A stretch of 64,000 nucleotides of DNA from Streptomyces sp. ASQP_92 (GTDB lineage: Bacteria; Actinomycetota; Actinomycetes; Streptomycetales; Streptomycetaceae), in contig NZ_JAODUA010000020.1 in assembly GCF_025399895.1 (NCBI RefSeq), positions 1 through 64,000 of the forward strand, in the 5' to 3' direction. This document shows, piece by piece, positions 24,756-34,016 of this stretch (within the stretch, counting starts at the first letter, position 1; every line of letters starts with the position of its first letter). Made by a program: the position numbers and the translations under genes. The notes under the pieces are model-generated. The model had not been told where the DNA came from. It saw only the letters and a list, made by a program, of their open reading frames with translations, and did no database searches.

Positions 24756-25373
24756 GTGACGCACACCTACGAACTCTTCCTGCGGGACGCCAGCACCGGA
24801 TTCGGGGCGGTCGACCCGGGTGCGGTGAGTCAGGCCGTGACGCTCCTCAACACGGCCCGGCGCCGCAGGGCGCGGGTCTACGTCATGGGCAACGGCGGAA
24901 GTGCCGCAACCGCCAGCCACATGGCCTGCGACCTGGCCAAGGGCATCGGGCGCACCAGACACGAGCGGTTGCGCGCGATGGCGCTCAGCGACAACACGGC
25001 GACGCTCACCGCCTGGATGAACGACAACGGCGACACCCAGGGTTTCTCCCGCCAGCTGGACACCCTGCTCGACCCGGAGGACGTCGTCGTCGCCGTCAGC
25101 GTCAGCGGCAACTCGCCGAACGTCCTGGCGGGCCTGGAGACAGCGCGGGAACTGGGCGCCGCCACCATCGGACTGCTCGGCTCGGACGGCGGGCGCGCCC
25201 TGCACCGCGTCGATGTGGCGCTGCATGTGCCCAGTTGGGACTACGGGGTGGTCGAGACGGTCCACCTCGGCCTGGTGCACGCCCTGGCCAACGCGTTACG
25301 GGGCCACGCGCTGACCGCGCCACGGACGGTCAGCGCGGAGGCGGTCGACCTCGCCATCGGTCCTCCGCCGTGA
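24756..25373 (+). CDS. SIS-domain sugar isomerase, GmhA-like
   Basis: About 205 residues. The SIS fold has the GmhA signature GNGGSAATASHMACDLAKG (near residue 47) and a second phosphate-binding loop SVSGNSPN. GmhA converts sedoheptulose 7-phosphate to a heptose phosphate. Other family members isomerise or bind different sugar phosphates. Codon 181 (25296-25298) is TTA. GTG 24756 fits family length but has a weak RBS; GTG 24630 would add 42 residues. The stop overlaps the GT20 start (GTGA at 25370), so the two proteins are made in step. Confidence 0.8.
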   Translation: MTHTYELFLRDASTGFGAVDPGAVSQAVTLLNTARRRRARVYVMGNGGSAATASHMACDLAKGIGRTRHERLRAMALSDNTATLTAWMNDNGDTQGFSRQLDTLLDPEDVVVAVSVSGNSPNVLAGLETARELGAATIGLLGSDGGRALHRVDVALHVPSWDYGVVETVHLGLVHALANALRGHALTAPRTVSAEAVDLAIGPPP

Positions 25374-26845
25374 CGGACACCCTCGCGATCGCCTCCGACC
25401 GCGGCCCCGTGACCCTGTCCGGCGCGGGGCCGCGGCTACGGATGGAGCGCCGCCCCGGCAGCGTCACCGCCCTCCTGGACACGGCCGCCCGGGGCATACC
25501 CCGGCGCACGCTGTGGGTCGCCCCCTCCGACGCGGAGGCCGAACGGAACGGCCTCGACGCCGCGGACCACGCGCGGCTCACCCGGCACCTGGGCTACGAC
25601 TACACCCCCGCCCCCGTCGGTGAGCGCCACTACCGCGAGTACTACGACGACGTGGGTGTGCGCATGCTCTGGCTGGCGCTGCACGGCCTGTGGCCGGACA
25701 TCGCCGACACGGGCGCCCCACCGCCGGATCCGACCGCCTTCACCCGCTCCTACCAGCAGGTGAACCGGACCGTCGCGGAGAGCATCGTGCGGCAGACGGG
25801 GCCCGGCACACCGGTCCTGGTGCAGGACTACCAACTGGCCACCGCCCCCTGGTTCATCCGGGTCCTGCGGCCACGCCAACCCATAGGGCTCTTCCTGCAC
25901 ACACCGTTCAGCACCCCCGAGGAACTGGGCAAGCTCCCCCCGTCCATCACCGGCGCCTTCCTGGACGGCATCCTCGCCGCCGATCTGGTCGGCTTCCAGT
26001 CGCCTCGCTGGGCCGCCAACTTCCTCGACTGCTGCGAGAGTTGGGGCCACCGGGTCCACCGGGGCGCCCCGGGCAGCGATCCCATCGGCGTCGTGGAGAG
26101 TACGTGTCCCGCGCGGCCCACCGGGAGTGCGCGCACCACCCGTACCACCACCGTCAGTTGTCACCCCGTGCCCGCGGACTCGGCGCTGCTCACGGCGAAC
26201 GCCCGGGACCCCGCGGTCGGGGCCTGGGAGCGGGAGTTCGCTCTGGATCCGGCCATCCAGCACATCGTCAAAGTGGACCGGATCGACCCGTCCAAGAACG
26301 TGCCGCGGGGCCTGGAGGCGTACGGCATCGTTCTGGAGCGCTCGCCCGCGCTGCGGGGCCGGGTCACCATGACCGCCTGTCTGACCCCGTCCCGGGAACG
26401 CATCCCGGAGTATCGCGCCCACACGGAGCGCATCCGGCATCTGACGGCGCGGCTGAACCAGCGTTTTCCCGGGTGTCTCGACATACGGCTCGGACACGAT
26501 GTGTCCCGGTGTCTCGCGGCTCTCAAGTCCTATGACGTGCTGCTGGTGAATCCGGTACGCGACGGCATGAACCTCGTGTCCCAGGAGGGACCGCTGCTCA
26601 ACACACGCCACGGAGCGCTGGTGCTCTCCCGGGGCGCGGGCAGCAGCGATCTCCTGGGCGCGCACGCCGAGTCGCTGCACGATGCGCGTGACGTGGAGGC
26701 GACCGCGAGGGCGTTGCACAACGCCCTCACCCTGCCCTTCGCCGAGCGCGAGAGACGGGCCTCACGGTTGCGGGCGGCCGTGGCCGGGGGCGATCCGGTG
26801 CGCTGGCTCGCGGGGCAGCTCCAGGAGCTGGAGGGGCTGCTCTAG
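25370..26845 (+). CDS. GT20-family glycosyltransferase (OtsA/VldE-like)
   Basis: A 491-residue GT-B enzyme related to trehalose-6-phosphate synthase. Conserved: acceptor/donor His in FLHTPFSTPEELG, the donor diphosphate Arg and Lys in VDRIDPSKN, and NPVRDGMNLVSQE. Altered: the N-terminal GGL loop is PGSVTAL, the HDYHL motif is QDYQL, and the final Lys-Glu is Gln-Glu. These changes affect acceptor and donor contacts, so the product may not be trehalose phosphate. GT20 homologues such as VldE/ValL make validamycin-type pseudodisaccharides. GTG 25370 overlaps the SIS stop. The 3' end overlaps the convergent caspase gene by 4 bp. Confidence 0.82.
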   Translation: MTDTLAIASDRGPVTLSGAGPRLRMERRPGSVTALLDTAARGIPRRTLWVAPSDAEAERNGLDAADHARLTRHLGYDYTPAPVGERHYREYYDDVGVRMLWLALHGLWPDIADTGAPPPDPTAFTRSYQQVNRTVAESIVRQTGPGTPVLVQDYQLATAPWFIRVLRPRQPIGLFLHTPFSTPEELGKLPPSITGAFLDGILAADLVGFQSPRWAANFLDCCESWGHRVHRGAPGSDPIGVVESTCPARPTGSARTTRTTTVSCHPVPADSALLTANARDPAVGAWEREFALDPAIQHIVKVDRIDPSKNVPRGLEAYGIVLERSPALRGRVTMTACLTPSRERIPEYRAHTERIRHLTARLNQRFPGCLDIRLGHDVSRCLAALKSYDVLLVNPVRDGMNLVSQEGPLLNTRHGALVLSRGAGSSDLLGAHAESLHDARDVEATARALHNALTLPFAERERRASRLRAAVAGGDPVRWLAGQLQELEGLL

Positions 26846-29800
26846 CCGATCGCGCCGGGCGACGGTTCGCCGTAGTGGTCGAACACGCAGACCTCCCGCC
26901 CGGTGCCCACCACCAGCCGGTTGTCGGGTGCGGCGGCCAGGGACCAGCCCGGCGCGGGCAGGACGAAGCCCGCCTGGCGCTCGCGGGTGTGCAGGTCCCA
27001 GAACCGTACGATCCGGTCGTCCCCGGCCGTCACCACGACCGTGCGGTCGCGCAGCCGCATACAGGCGATGGCGTTGGTGCCGGCCCCCGCGTCACTGAGG
27101 CGCAGGCACCTCCTGCGGTCCTTCAGGTCCCACACGAACACACCCCCGTCGTCGTCGACGCTGACCACCACCGGGCGCCCGTCGAGCGTGGCGCAGTCCA
27201 GGGCCCGTACCCAGCCCGTGTGGCCGGTGAAAACCGCGGAGACCCGCCCGGTCTCCAGGTCCCACAGCCGGATCGAGCCGTCGAACGCCCCGGTCAGGGC
27301 GACCGGGCGGCCGTCCAGGGAGGTGCACGCCACCGTGTTGATGCCGCCGGTGTGCCCGGACAGGATGGCGCGCTCGCCGTGGCTCTGGAGGTCCCAGACC
27401 CGCAGGGTGCAGTCGTCGCTGCCGCTGACCGCCACGGGCCTGCCCCTGATCTGCGTGCAGGCCACCGAGCTGACCCAGTCGGTGTGCCCGGTCAGCACCG
27501 CACGCCGACGCTGGCTCTTGAGGTCCCACACGCGGACCGTGCCGTCGCTGGCGCCACTGATGACCACGGGTGTCCCGCCCAACTCGGTACAGGCCACCGC
27601 GCGGACGAAGCCGGTGTGCCCCTTGATGACTCCGCGTTGGCGACCGGAATCGATGTCCCAGGCGCGCACGCTGCGGTCGTCACCGCCGCTCACGGCGAGC
27701 GGACAGCCGTCCACGGTCATGGCACCGACCGCGTTCACCCCGCCCGCGTGGCCCACCACGTCCCTGGCCCTCGCCTCGACACTGGGATCCCACACACACA
27801 TGGTGCCGTCGCTGGCACCCGTGACGACCGCGGTGCGCCCCTCGATCTCCACGCCCGCCACGGCCCGCACCCAGTGCGTATGGCCGATCAGCACACTCAG
27901 TTCGACCTCACGCTCCAGGTCCCAGATGTGCGCGTGGCCGCTGTCGGTGCCGCACACCACGACGCTCCGGCCGTCGAGTGTCATGCACGCCACCGCCCGC
28001 ACCCAGCCCATGTCGCCGGAGAACAGGCACCTTTGCTCATGCTCCCGGACGTCCCAGATGCGGACGGTGCGGTCGTCTCCCCCGCTGATCAGGACGGGCG
28101 ATCCGGCCAGCTCGGCGAAGGCCACCGTGTTCACCTCACCGGAATGCCCCTTCAGGACGGCCCGTTCCCGCCAGTGCCGGCCCTCGCCCCCGGGCCCCTC
28201 CGGCACGGTGGGGGACGGCTCCCACAGGCGTACTCTGCCGTCGCTCCCCCCGCTGGCGATGAGCGGCGTACCGTCGACCTCTCCGCAGGCCAGTGCCCGC
28301 ACAGCCCCGGTGTGGCCGATCAGGCGCTGCTCCTCCCGACCGGTCGCGAAGTCCCAGAGCCGGATGGTGCGGTCGTCGCCGCCGCTCACGAGCACCAGGC
28401 GGTCCGCGTCGACGAGCCCGACCGCCACCCCCACCCGGCCCACATGCCCGCTGAACACCGCGCGTTCGCTCTCGTCCCGTAAGTTCCAGACGCGGGCCGT
28501 GCCGTCGCTGCTCGCGCTGATGCCGAGGGGTTCGCCCTGGAACCTCAGGTGGCTCACGGAGTTCACTTCGGCCATGTGGCCGCGCAGCATCCCGTGCAGG
28601 TTGCCGTTGCTCAGGTCCCACAGGCGCAGCATGCCGTCGGTGTCCGCGGTGACGGCGAAGGGCTGCTGGTCGAGCTCGAAGCAGTCGGCGCTCTTGACTC
28701 CATGGGAGTGGTCGACGAAGGACATCTGGAGCGCGGGATTGACCTGGGAGCCGGTGGCCCACCGCACCCGCCAGGGCAGGTCGGCGCTCAACTCCTTTGC
28801 CAGGCCCCGTACTTGGTGGCTGGCCGCGTCGAAGGCCAGGATCTGCCGGCGGGTCAGGGGGTCGGACTGGCGGTGCAGCGTGAGGGAGGACCGGTAGATC
28901 GAGCGCACCATGCGCGCCTGCTCGCTGCCGGCCCAGCGCAGTGCGGGGGCCAGGACGCCCGGGTCGGCGTGCACCAGGAACTCGGCGTCGGCGAGCAGTT
29001 CGTCCAGGCTCCCGGCGATCGCGGCGTGACTGGCGAGGTGGCTGCGTATGTAGAGGTGGGCATCCCCCCAGGAACGGCGCCCGGCCGAGGTGGGCACCTG
29101 CTCGAGGAGGGTGGTGGTGATCCGGCGGTGGGCCTCCTTGTCGCGGCGGGAGTCGCGCAGGAACTCCGCGAGCGTCTCGTGGTAGAGCCGGAACACCGAC
29201 CGGTCGCCCACCCGCACCTCGACGATGTACGCCCCGGCGTTCCCGAGGAGCCAGTTGATGTCCTCGTCGGAGCAGCGCACCCCGGCCAGGACCGACGCGA
29301 GCGGCGCCCACAGGTTGTCCCAGGGAAGCCCCTGGCCCTCGGCGTAGGCGAGCGGGGTGAGCAGCCTGCGCACCCGCCATTCGTTGACTCCGAAGCGGGA
29401 CAGATAGGCGGCGAAGACGTCCTTGACCTCGTTGGGCAGCCGGCGGTGCCAGCCGTCCTCGGTGGGGTCCACCTTGACCTGACGGTTGATCAGCGAGCGT
29501 GCCGTCATGTTGGCGACGAGGAAGGACTGCCCGGCCCTGACCGCGACCCCGTCCGCCACCGCGGCGGCCAGCGAGGCATGGCCGCGGTAGGGGGAGAGGC
29601 TGTCGGGGTCGTCCTCGGCGAGCAGCAGGGCCGCCACGTAGTCGGCCACGTCCTTGTGACCCGCGTAGGCCGGCCGGTCCAGGTCGATGAGCTCGACGGC
29701 GGTGCCCAGCGCGTCGATCGGGTCGCCCCGGGTGCCGACGATGAGCCGCACCTGCGCCATCGTCGACATCGGCCGCAGCAACGCCCGGGCGATCAGCGTC

Positions 29801-31059
29801 GCCTCGGCCTGGTCGCCGACGATGCCGGCCTCGTCCAACGCGTCGAGCAGTACCGTGAATTGGGCGGATCGGTCCCTCAGGAAGCCCAGCAGGTCGTCCG
29901 GCGTGGCGGCCACGCAGCCCACGGCCCGGCCCAGTTCGGCGACCACGTCGTCCAGGGTGCGGCGGCGCAGATGGAGGTGGGTGGTGATGCAACCGGTGGG
30001 GGGCACCGTCTCGGGGGGCGTCCGGGGGTCGGCGTCCGGCGTGTCCGCGAGGTACAGGAGCCGGCCGAGCAGGGCGGACTTACCGGAACCCGGACCGCCG
30101 GTGACCACCCGCGCGCGACGGTCGTGGGAGGGCTGGGAGAGCCAGCGGGACAGCGCCGCGAGGGCGGCGACCCGCCCGGTGAAGTACGAGCCGACCTCCC
30201 CGACGTACTCCACGCCGCGGGCGCGCGGGTCGAAGTGGGCGGATCGCTCCCGCCGCATCCTGGTGAGCGTCTCGACGTCCAACTCCCCGCCGAACAGGCC
30301 GGGAACGAAGTTGCGGTTGGGGAAGAACGGCGGCACTCCGGCCGTGTCCACCGAGGTGCAACTCGCGTGCTGGTACGGATGGTGCTCGCGGAAGTGCTCG
30401 TTGACGCGCTCGGTTATCTCCGACAGATCGATGTACTGCTGGTGGGCGCCGGCCCTGGGCGCGGCGAGGGTGCCGGTGAGCGCACCGGTCAGGACGCCTT
30501 CGCCCGCCTCGTCCCGGGCCCGGGCGCCCGCCAGGAGCCACAGGTTCCCGGCCACCGTGGTGCGCCCGGCGGCCAACTGGTTGGCGACCATGGCGATATC
30601 GGTCGTTCCCGACCCGGCGTAGCAGGTGTCGAGCACGATCAGTACCCGGGCGCTCACCGCCTCGTCGGCGAACATGAGGGCCAGGTCGTCCGTTCTGATG
30701 GCGGTCGACACCAGGCGGTTCTCGGCGCTGTCCGTGCACAGCAGATAGTGGCGTCCCCCGCTGGCGCGCACGCCGTGGCCGGCGTAGTAGAGCACGATGA
30801 TGTCGTCCGGCCGGCGGTCCGGCGAACCCAGCCACTCCTCCAGACCGGAGATCAATTCCCGTGCGGTCGGATTCCTGCTCCGGTCCCGGAGCACGCGTTC
30901 GTAGCCGAGGGAATCGAACAGACTCGCCATGATTTCGACATCGCCCTCGACACCCGGAAGGTCGTCGATGCCCGGCTGCGAGTAGCTGCCCGTCCCCGCC
31001 GCGATCACGAATCTGCGGGGTTCCTCGCCTTCGGTTCCCATTGACTCATGCGCCATCAT
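26842..31059 (-). CDS. Caspase-STAND-WD40 signalling protein
   Basis: A 1405-residue protein. An N-terminal caspase-like (C14) protease (about 17-250) has catalytic His95 in YYAGHG and Cys146 in LDTCYAG. A STAND/AAA-type NTPase (about 285-780) has Walker A GGPGSGKSA (321-329) and a Walker B-like VLLDALDEAG. The C-terminus (about 785-1400) has 14 WD40 repeats, enough for two seven-bladed propellers. This is the layout of NLR-like prokaryotic conflict proteins, in which repeats sense, the NTPase oligomerises and the protease executes. It has one TTA codon (28482-28480). ATG 31059 lacks a clear RBS; Met at 31041 is an alternative. It could also be a developmental signalling protein. Confidence 0.88.
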   Translation of the reverse strand: MMAHESMGTEGEEPRRFVIAAGTGSYSQPGIDDLPGVEGDVEIMASLFDSLGYERVLRDRSRNPTARELISGLEEWLGSPDRRPDDIIVLYYAGHGVRASGGRHYLLCTDSAENRLVSTAIRTDDLALMFADEAVSARVLIVLDTCYAGSGTTDIAMVANQLAAGRTTVAGNLWLLAGARARDEAGEGVLTGALTGTLAAPRAGAHQQYIDLSEITERVNEHFREHHPYQHASCTSVDTAGVPPFFPNRNFVPGLFGGELDVETLTRMRRERSAHFDPRARGVEYVGEVGSYFTGRVAALAALSRWLSQPSHDRRARVVTGGPGSGKSALLGRLLYLADTPDADPRTPPETVPPTGCITTHLHLRRRTLDDVVAELGRAVGCVAATPDDLLGFLRDRSAQFTVLLDALDEAGIVGDQAEATLIARALLRPMSTMAQVRLIVGTRGDPIDALGTAVELIDLDRPAYAGHKDVADYVAALLLAEDDPDSLSPYRGHASLAAAVADGVAVRAGQSFLVANMTARSLINRQVKVDPTEDGWHRRLPNEVKDVFAAYLSRFGVNEWRVRRLLTPLAYAEGQGLPWDNLWAPLASVLAGVRCSDEDINWLLGNAGAYIVEVRVGDRSVFRLYHETLAEFLRDSRRDKEAHRRITTTLLEQVPTSAGRRSWGDAHLYIRSHLASHAAIAGSLDELLADAEFLVHADPGVLAPALRWAGSEQARMVRSIYRSSLTLHRQSDPLTRRQILAFDAASHQVRGLAKELSADLPWRVRWATGSQVNPALQMSFVDHSHGVKSADCFELDQQPFAVTADTDGMLRLWDLSNGNLHGMLRGHMAEVNSVSHLRFQGEPLGISASSDGTARVWNLRDESERAVFSGHVGRVGVAVGLVDADRLVLVSGGDDRTIRLWDFATGREEQRLIGHTGAVRALACGEVDGTPLIASGGSDGRVRLWEPSPTVPEGPGGEGRHWRERAVLKGHSGEVNTVAFAELAGSPVLISGGDDRTVRIWDVREHEQRCLFSGDMGWVRAVACMTLDGRSVVVCGTDSGHAHIWDLEREVELSVLIGHTHWVRAVAGVEIEGRTAVVTGASDGTMCVWDPSVEARARDVVGHAGGVNAVGAMTVDGCPLAVSGGDDRSVRAWDIDSGRQRGVIKGHTGFVRAVACTELGGTPVVISGASDGTVRVWDLKSQRRRAVLTGHTDWVSSVACTQIRGRPVAVSGSDDCTLRVWDLQSHGERAILSGHTGGINTVACTSLDGRPVALTGAFDGSIRLWDLETGRVSAVFTGHTGWVRALDCATLDGRPVVVSVDDDGGVFVWDLKDRRRCLRLSDAGAGTNAIACMRLRDRTVVVTAGDDRIVRFWDLHTRERQAGFVLPAPGWSLAAAPDNRLVVGTGREVCVFDHYGEPSPGAIG

Positions 31060-31190
31060 TCGACTGCGTCCGCCCCCTCGGAACCCACGTCTTGAGCCCG
31101 TACCCTACGCGCACCGCGTTCGAATCGGTAGCATTTCGCCGGCCACGGGAAGACACTGATCCAGGATCGGCACTCACAGCTGGGACGGAA

Positions 31191-32048
31191 ATGGGCGACG
31201 CGGTAACAATTCAAACACCTTTGCCATTCACGGAGGGCTGTCTCAAAGTGATCATCACCGGCGCGGCGGGACGCGTCGGCAGCGGGTTCGCCGAATTCGC
31301 CGCGGACCGCTTCGAGTTGACCCTGCTGGACCGCCCCGGAGTCGATCTCTCAGGACTCGCCCCCTACGGGCGGACCGAGCACTGCGACCTGGCGGACCTT
31401 CCCCGGCTCACGGATCTGTGCCGCGGCGCCCACTGTGTGCTGCACCTCGCGGCGGATTCGAACACCGCCGCCGGGTGGGAAAGCGTGCTCGCCAGCAACA
31501 TCGTGGGCACCTACCACACCTTCACCGCCAGCAGGCTGTCCCGCTGTCCGCGGGTCGTCTTCGCCTCGTCGGTGCACGCCGTCTCCGGTTATGCCCCCGG
31601 CCGCCAGATCACATCGGACGCGCCGGTGAACCCGGGCAATCTCTATGGGGTCTCCAAATGTTTCGGCGAGGCATTGGGGCGCTATATGGCCGAACGCGAG
31701 GGGCTCACCGTCCTCGCGGTACGCATCGGCGCCTTCCAGAAACCCGAAGCGGCGCGCGAACCGGATTCCGACTGGATGATCGGCACCTTCGTCGCGGAGC
31801 AGGATCTGTATCGCCTTCTGGAACGCGCCATCCGTATCCAGGGAATTCGCTTCGGAATTTTCCACGCGGTCAGCGACAACTGGTTCAAGCGCCTTGACAT
31901 CACCGGCTCACGCGAACTGCTCGGCTACGAGCCCGCGTACGACTTCATGCGTCTCTCACCGCATTTCGAAGAGCTCTTCACCGGCCTTCCGCACGGCCAC
32001 AGCCCCTCCCCTTCCGGTGGCAGCGAAAACGAGGATCGTTCCCCGTGA
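31191..32048 (+). CDS. NAD(P)-dependent sugar epimerase/dehydrogenase (uronate dehydrogenase-like SDR)
   Basis: A 285-residue extended SDR. Rossmann motif TGAAGRVGS, HLAADSN after the fourth strand, ASSVHAVSGY, and catalytic YGVSK. The NLYGVSK segment followed by ALGRYMAEREGL, and VSDNWFKRL later on, resemble uronate dehydrogenases and related hexose-processing SDRs. ATG 31191 has GGGACGGA upstream. Third-position bias is weaker than in neighbours, with several A/T-ending codons, suggesting more recent transfer. It diverges from the caspase gene by about 130 bp and converges with a second SDR, so it may share the sugar pathway. Confidence 0.82.
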   Translation: MGDAVTIQTPLPFTEGCLKVIITGAAGRVGSGFAEFAADRFELTLLDRPGVDLSGLAPYGRTEHCDLADLPRLTDLCRGAHCVLHLAADSNTAAGWESVLASNIVGTYHTFTASRLSRCPRVVFASSVHAVSGYAPGRQITSDAPVNPGNLYGVSKCFGEALGRYMAEREGLTVLAVRIGAFQKPEAAREPDSDWMIGTFVAEQDLYRLLERAIRIQGIRFGIFHAVSDNWFKRLDITGSRELLGYEPAYDFMRLSPHFEELFTGLPHGHSPSPSGGSENEDRSP

Positions 32049-32109
32049 ATGCGAACCGCCCCCTCAACGGCGGACGGTGATCACGGGCGGTCGGGAATGC
32101 GGGCCGGGC

Positions 32110-32958
32110 TCAGACGGCGTCCCGCCAGGAGCGGGCAGGGCGCCATCCGAGCAACTCGCCCGCCTTCGCGGAACATTGCAGGGATTCGAAGGCGCCCAGC
32201 GCCCTGGTGACCTCCACTCCCTTGCAATAGGTGTCCAGCAGTTCCGCGGTCGGCCTGTCCGACAGGGTGTCGGGAGCCGCGATCATCAGCGCGGTGGCCC
32301 CGGCGAGTTCAGCCGTCAGGGCCAGCCGGCAACTCACCGCCACATCCGCGAGGTCCACATAGCTCCACAGGTTCCAGCGGCCGCGTTCCGGTTCGGCCCA
32401 GTACTCCGGCAGAGCCGCGTACTCCCCCTGATCCATGACGACCGAGAAGCGCAGGGCGACCGGCGACATTCCCCAGCGGTGGGCGAAATGATGGGCGAGC
32501 CCCTCGCCCATCGCCTTGGACAGGGCGTAGGAGCTCTCCGGACGCACGGGATGTGCCTCGTCCAGGGGCAGGCGCACGGGGTCCGCGATCCGGAAGGGCG
32601 GGCCGAGGACGGTCTCGCTGGACGCCCAGACGACCCGGCCGATGCCATGCGTCGCCGCCGCCTGGAACACGTTGTAGGTGGAGGCCGCGTTCGCCGCGTA
32701 CGTCGCGCCCTCGGCCAGTTCGGGGTGGAGCGTGTGCGAGTCGGGGACGCCCGTCGCGGCGAGGTGCACCACCGCGTCCGCCCCGTCCAGGGCGTCCACG
32801 GCCTGCCAGAGCTCACGCAGATCCGCCCGCCGGTAGCCCGGGCCCTGCCCGCGCATCGGCGCGACATCCACCTGGACGGTGTCGTGCCCCTGCCCGGCGA
32901 GCCCCGCCACCACCGCCCGACCGATCCGGCCAAGACCTCCGGTCACCGCTACCCGCAT
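32110..32958 (-). CDS. NAD-dependent epimerase/dehydratase family protein (SDR)
   Basis: A 282-residue extended SDR with TGGLGRIGRAV, HLAATGVPD, ASSETVLGP and the catalytic YALSK. It is distantly similar to the preceding SDR, so the pair may act on successive nucleotide-sugar or free-sugar intermediates. ATG 32958 follows GGGAG at good spacing. It converges with the upstream SDR over 61 bp and is divergent from the hydrolase gene. A TATAGT at 33019-33024 in the divergent gap may be a -10 element. The substrate cannot be read from sequence. Confidence 0.82.
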   Translation of the reverse strand: MRVAVTGGLGRIGRAVVAGLAGQGHDTVQVDVAPMRGQGPGYRRADLRELWQAVDALDGADAVVHLAATGVPDSHTLHPELAEGATYAANAASTYNVFQAAATHGIGRVVWASSETVLGPPFRIADPVRLPLDEAHPVRPESSYALSKAMGEGLAHHFAHRWGMSPVALRFSVVMDQGEYAALPEYWAEPERGRWNLWSYVDLADVAVSCRLALTAELAGATALMIAAPDTLSDRPTAELLDTYCKGVEVTRALGAFESLQCSAKAGELLGWRPARSWRDAV

Positions 32959-33080
32959 CTCAACTCCCTTACCGGCCAAGTGATCTGACGGATCGCCACG
33001 CGGATGTGGCGGACGGACTATAGTCGTTGTGCTGGCCTCTTCGTAAGGTGACCACTTCGGTGCGTATCCCGGGAGTACAC

Positions 33081-33989
33081 ATGGCGCGGATCGTGGTGGT
33101 GCACGGGGTCGCCCAGCAGTTCAAGGGGGCCCGGACGCTGCACGCCTCGGTGGCACCCGCGCTGCGCGACGGGGTGGCGGCGGCGTCCGTCGACGGGCCC
33201 GCCCCGGACCTGGGTGACGACGACATCGCCTGCGCCTTCTACGGCGACGCGTTCGTACGGCCGGGCACGCGGGCCACGACACTGCCCGCCTACGACGAGA
33301 CGGATGTCGAGTCCGACTACGAGTCGGAGCTGCTCCTGGCATGGTGGCTCGAGGCGGCACGGGTCTACCCGGAGGTGCTGGGCCCCGACGCGAAGTCCCG
33401 TGGCGTGGCCGGATACATGGCCAGTCTCCCGCTGAAGCGCCCCATGGTGCGCCGCGCCCTCAACGCGCTGACGCACGCGCCCTATTTCGCCCGCGTCGCC
33501 GAGCCCCTGCTGATCTTCGGGCTGAAGCAGGTACGGCGGTACTTCACCGAGCCCGGGCTGCGAGAGCGCGTACAGGAGGCGGTCGCCCGAACCATCGGGC
33601 CGGACACCCGGGTCCTGGTCGGGCACTCGCTGGGCACCGTGGCGGCCTACGAGGTGCTGTGCGACGAGTCGTTGCGGGCCGCGCACCCGGAGTGGGAGAT
33701 CCCCACCCTCGTCACCCTCGGCTCACCGCTGGGACTGCGCGGCCTGGTCTTCGACCGGCTTCTGCCAACTCCCTCGGCGGGCAACGGCCGTTGGCCGCCC
33801 GGAGTACGCGCCTGGACGAACGTCGCGGACGCGCGCGACATCGTGGCCCTCGTCAAGGAACTCGCCCCGCGCTTCGGCTCGGGCGTCGACGACCACGAGA
33901 TCGACAACGGCGTCGAGATGCACTCCATGAGCCGCTATCTGACGGCCCCGGTCACGGGCAGGGCCATCGCGGACGGCCTCGGCCTCTGA
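33081..33989 (+). CDS. Alpha/beta hydrolase (serine esterase-like)
   Basis: A 302-residue soluble protein. HGV near the N-terminus (VVVHGVAQQ) marks the oxyanion strand, GHSLG (Ser183) is the nucleophile elbow, VTLGSPLGL follows, and a His in VEMHSMSRY is the likely catalytic base. GGGAG lies five bases before ATG 33081. Esterase-type proteins opening with MARIVVVHGV occur near caspase- and STAND-type conflict genes in actinomycetes (from memory), and a caspase-STAND gene lies 2 kb away. The association is inference; a stand-alone esterase is equally possible. Confidence 0.75.
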   Translation: MARIVVVHGVAQQFKGARTLHASVAPALRDGVAAASVDGPAPDLGDDDIACAFYGDAFVRPGTRATTLPAYDETDVESDYESELLLAWWLEAARVYPEVLGPDAKSRGVAGYMASLPLKRPMVRRALNALTHAPYFARVAEPLLIFGLKQVRRYFTEPGLRERVQEAVARTIGPDTRVLVGHSLGTVAAYEVLCDESLRAAHPEWEIPTLVTLGSPLGLRGLVFDRLLPTPSAGNGRWPPGVRAWTNVADARDIVALVKELAPRFGSGVDDHEIDNGVEMHSMSRYLTAPVTGRAIADGLGL

Positions 33990-34016
33990 CCCGGACGGAC
34001 CGAGGTGTTCCAGAGG

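Noticed and set aside
26875..31044. Long plus-strand frames opposite the caspase-STAND-WD40 gene
   Set aside because: They are created by high-GC codon bias and WD repeats. The composition is unlike real proteins, while the minus strand encodes clear domains.
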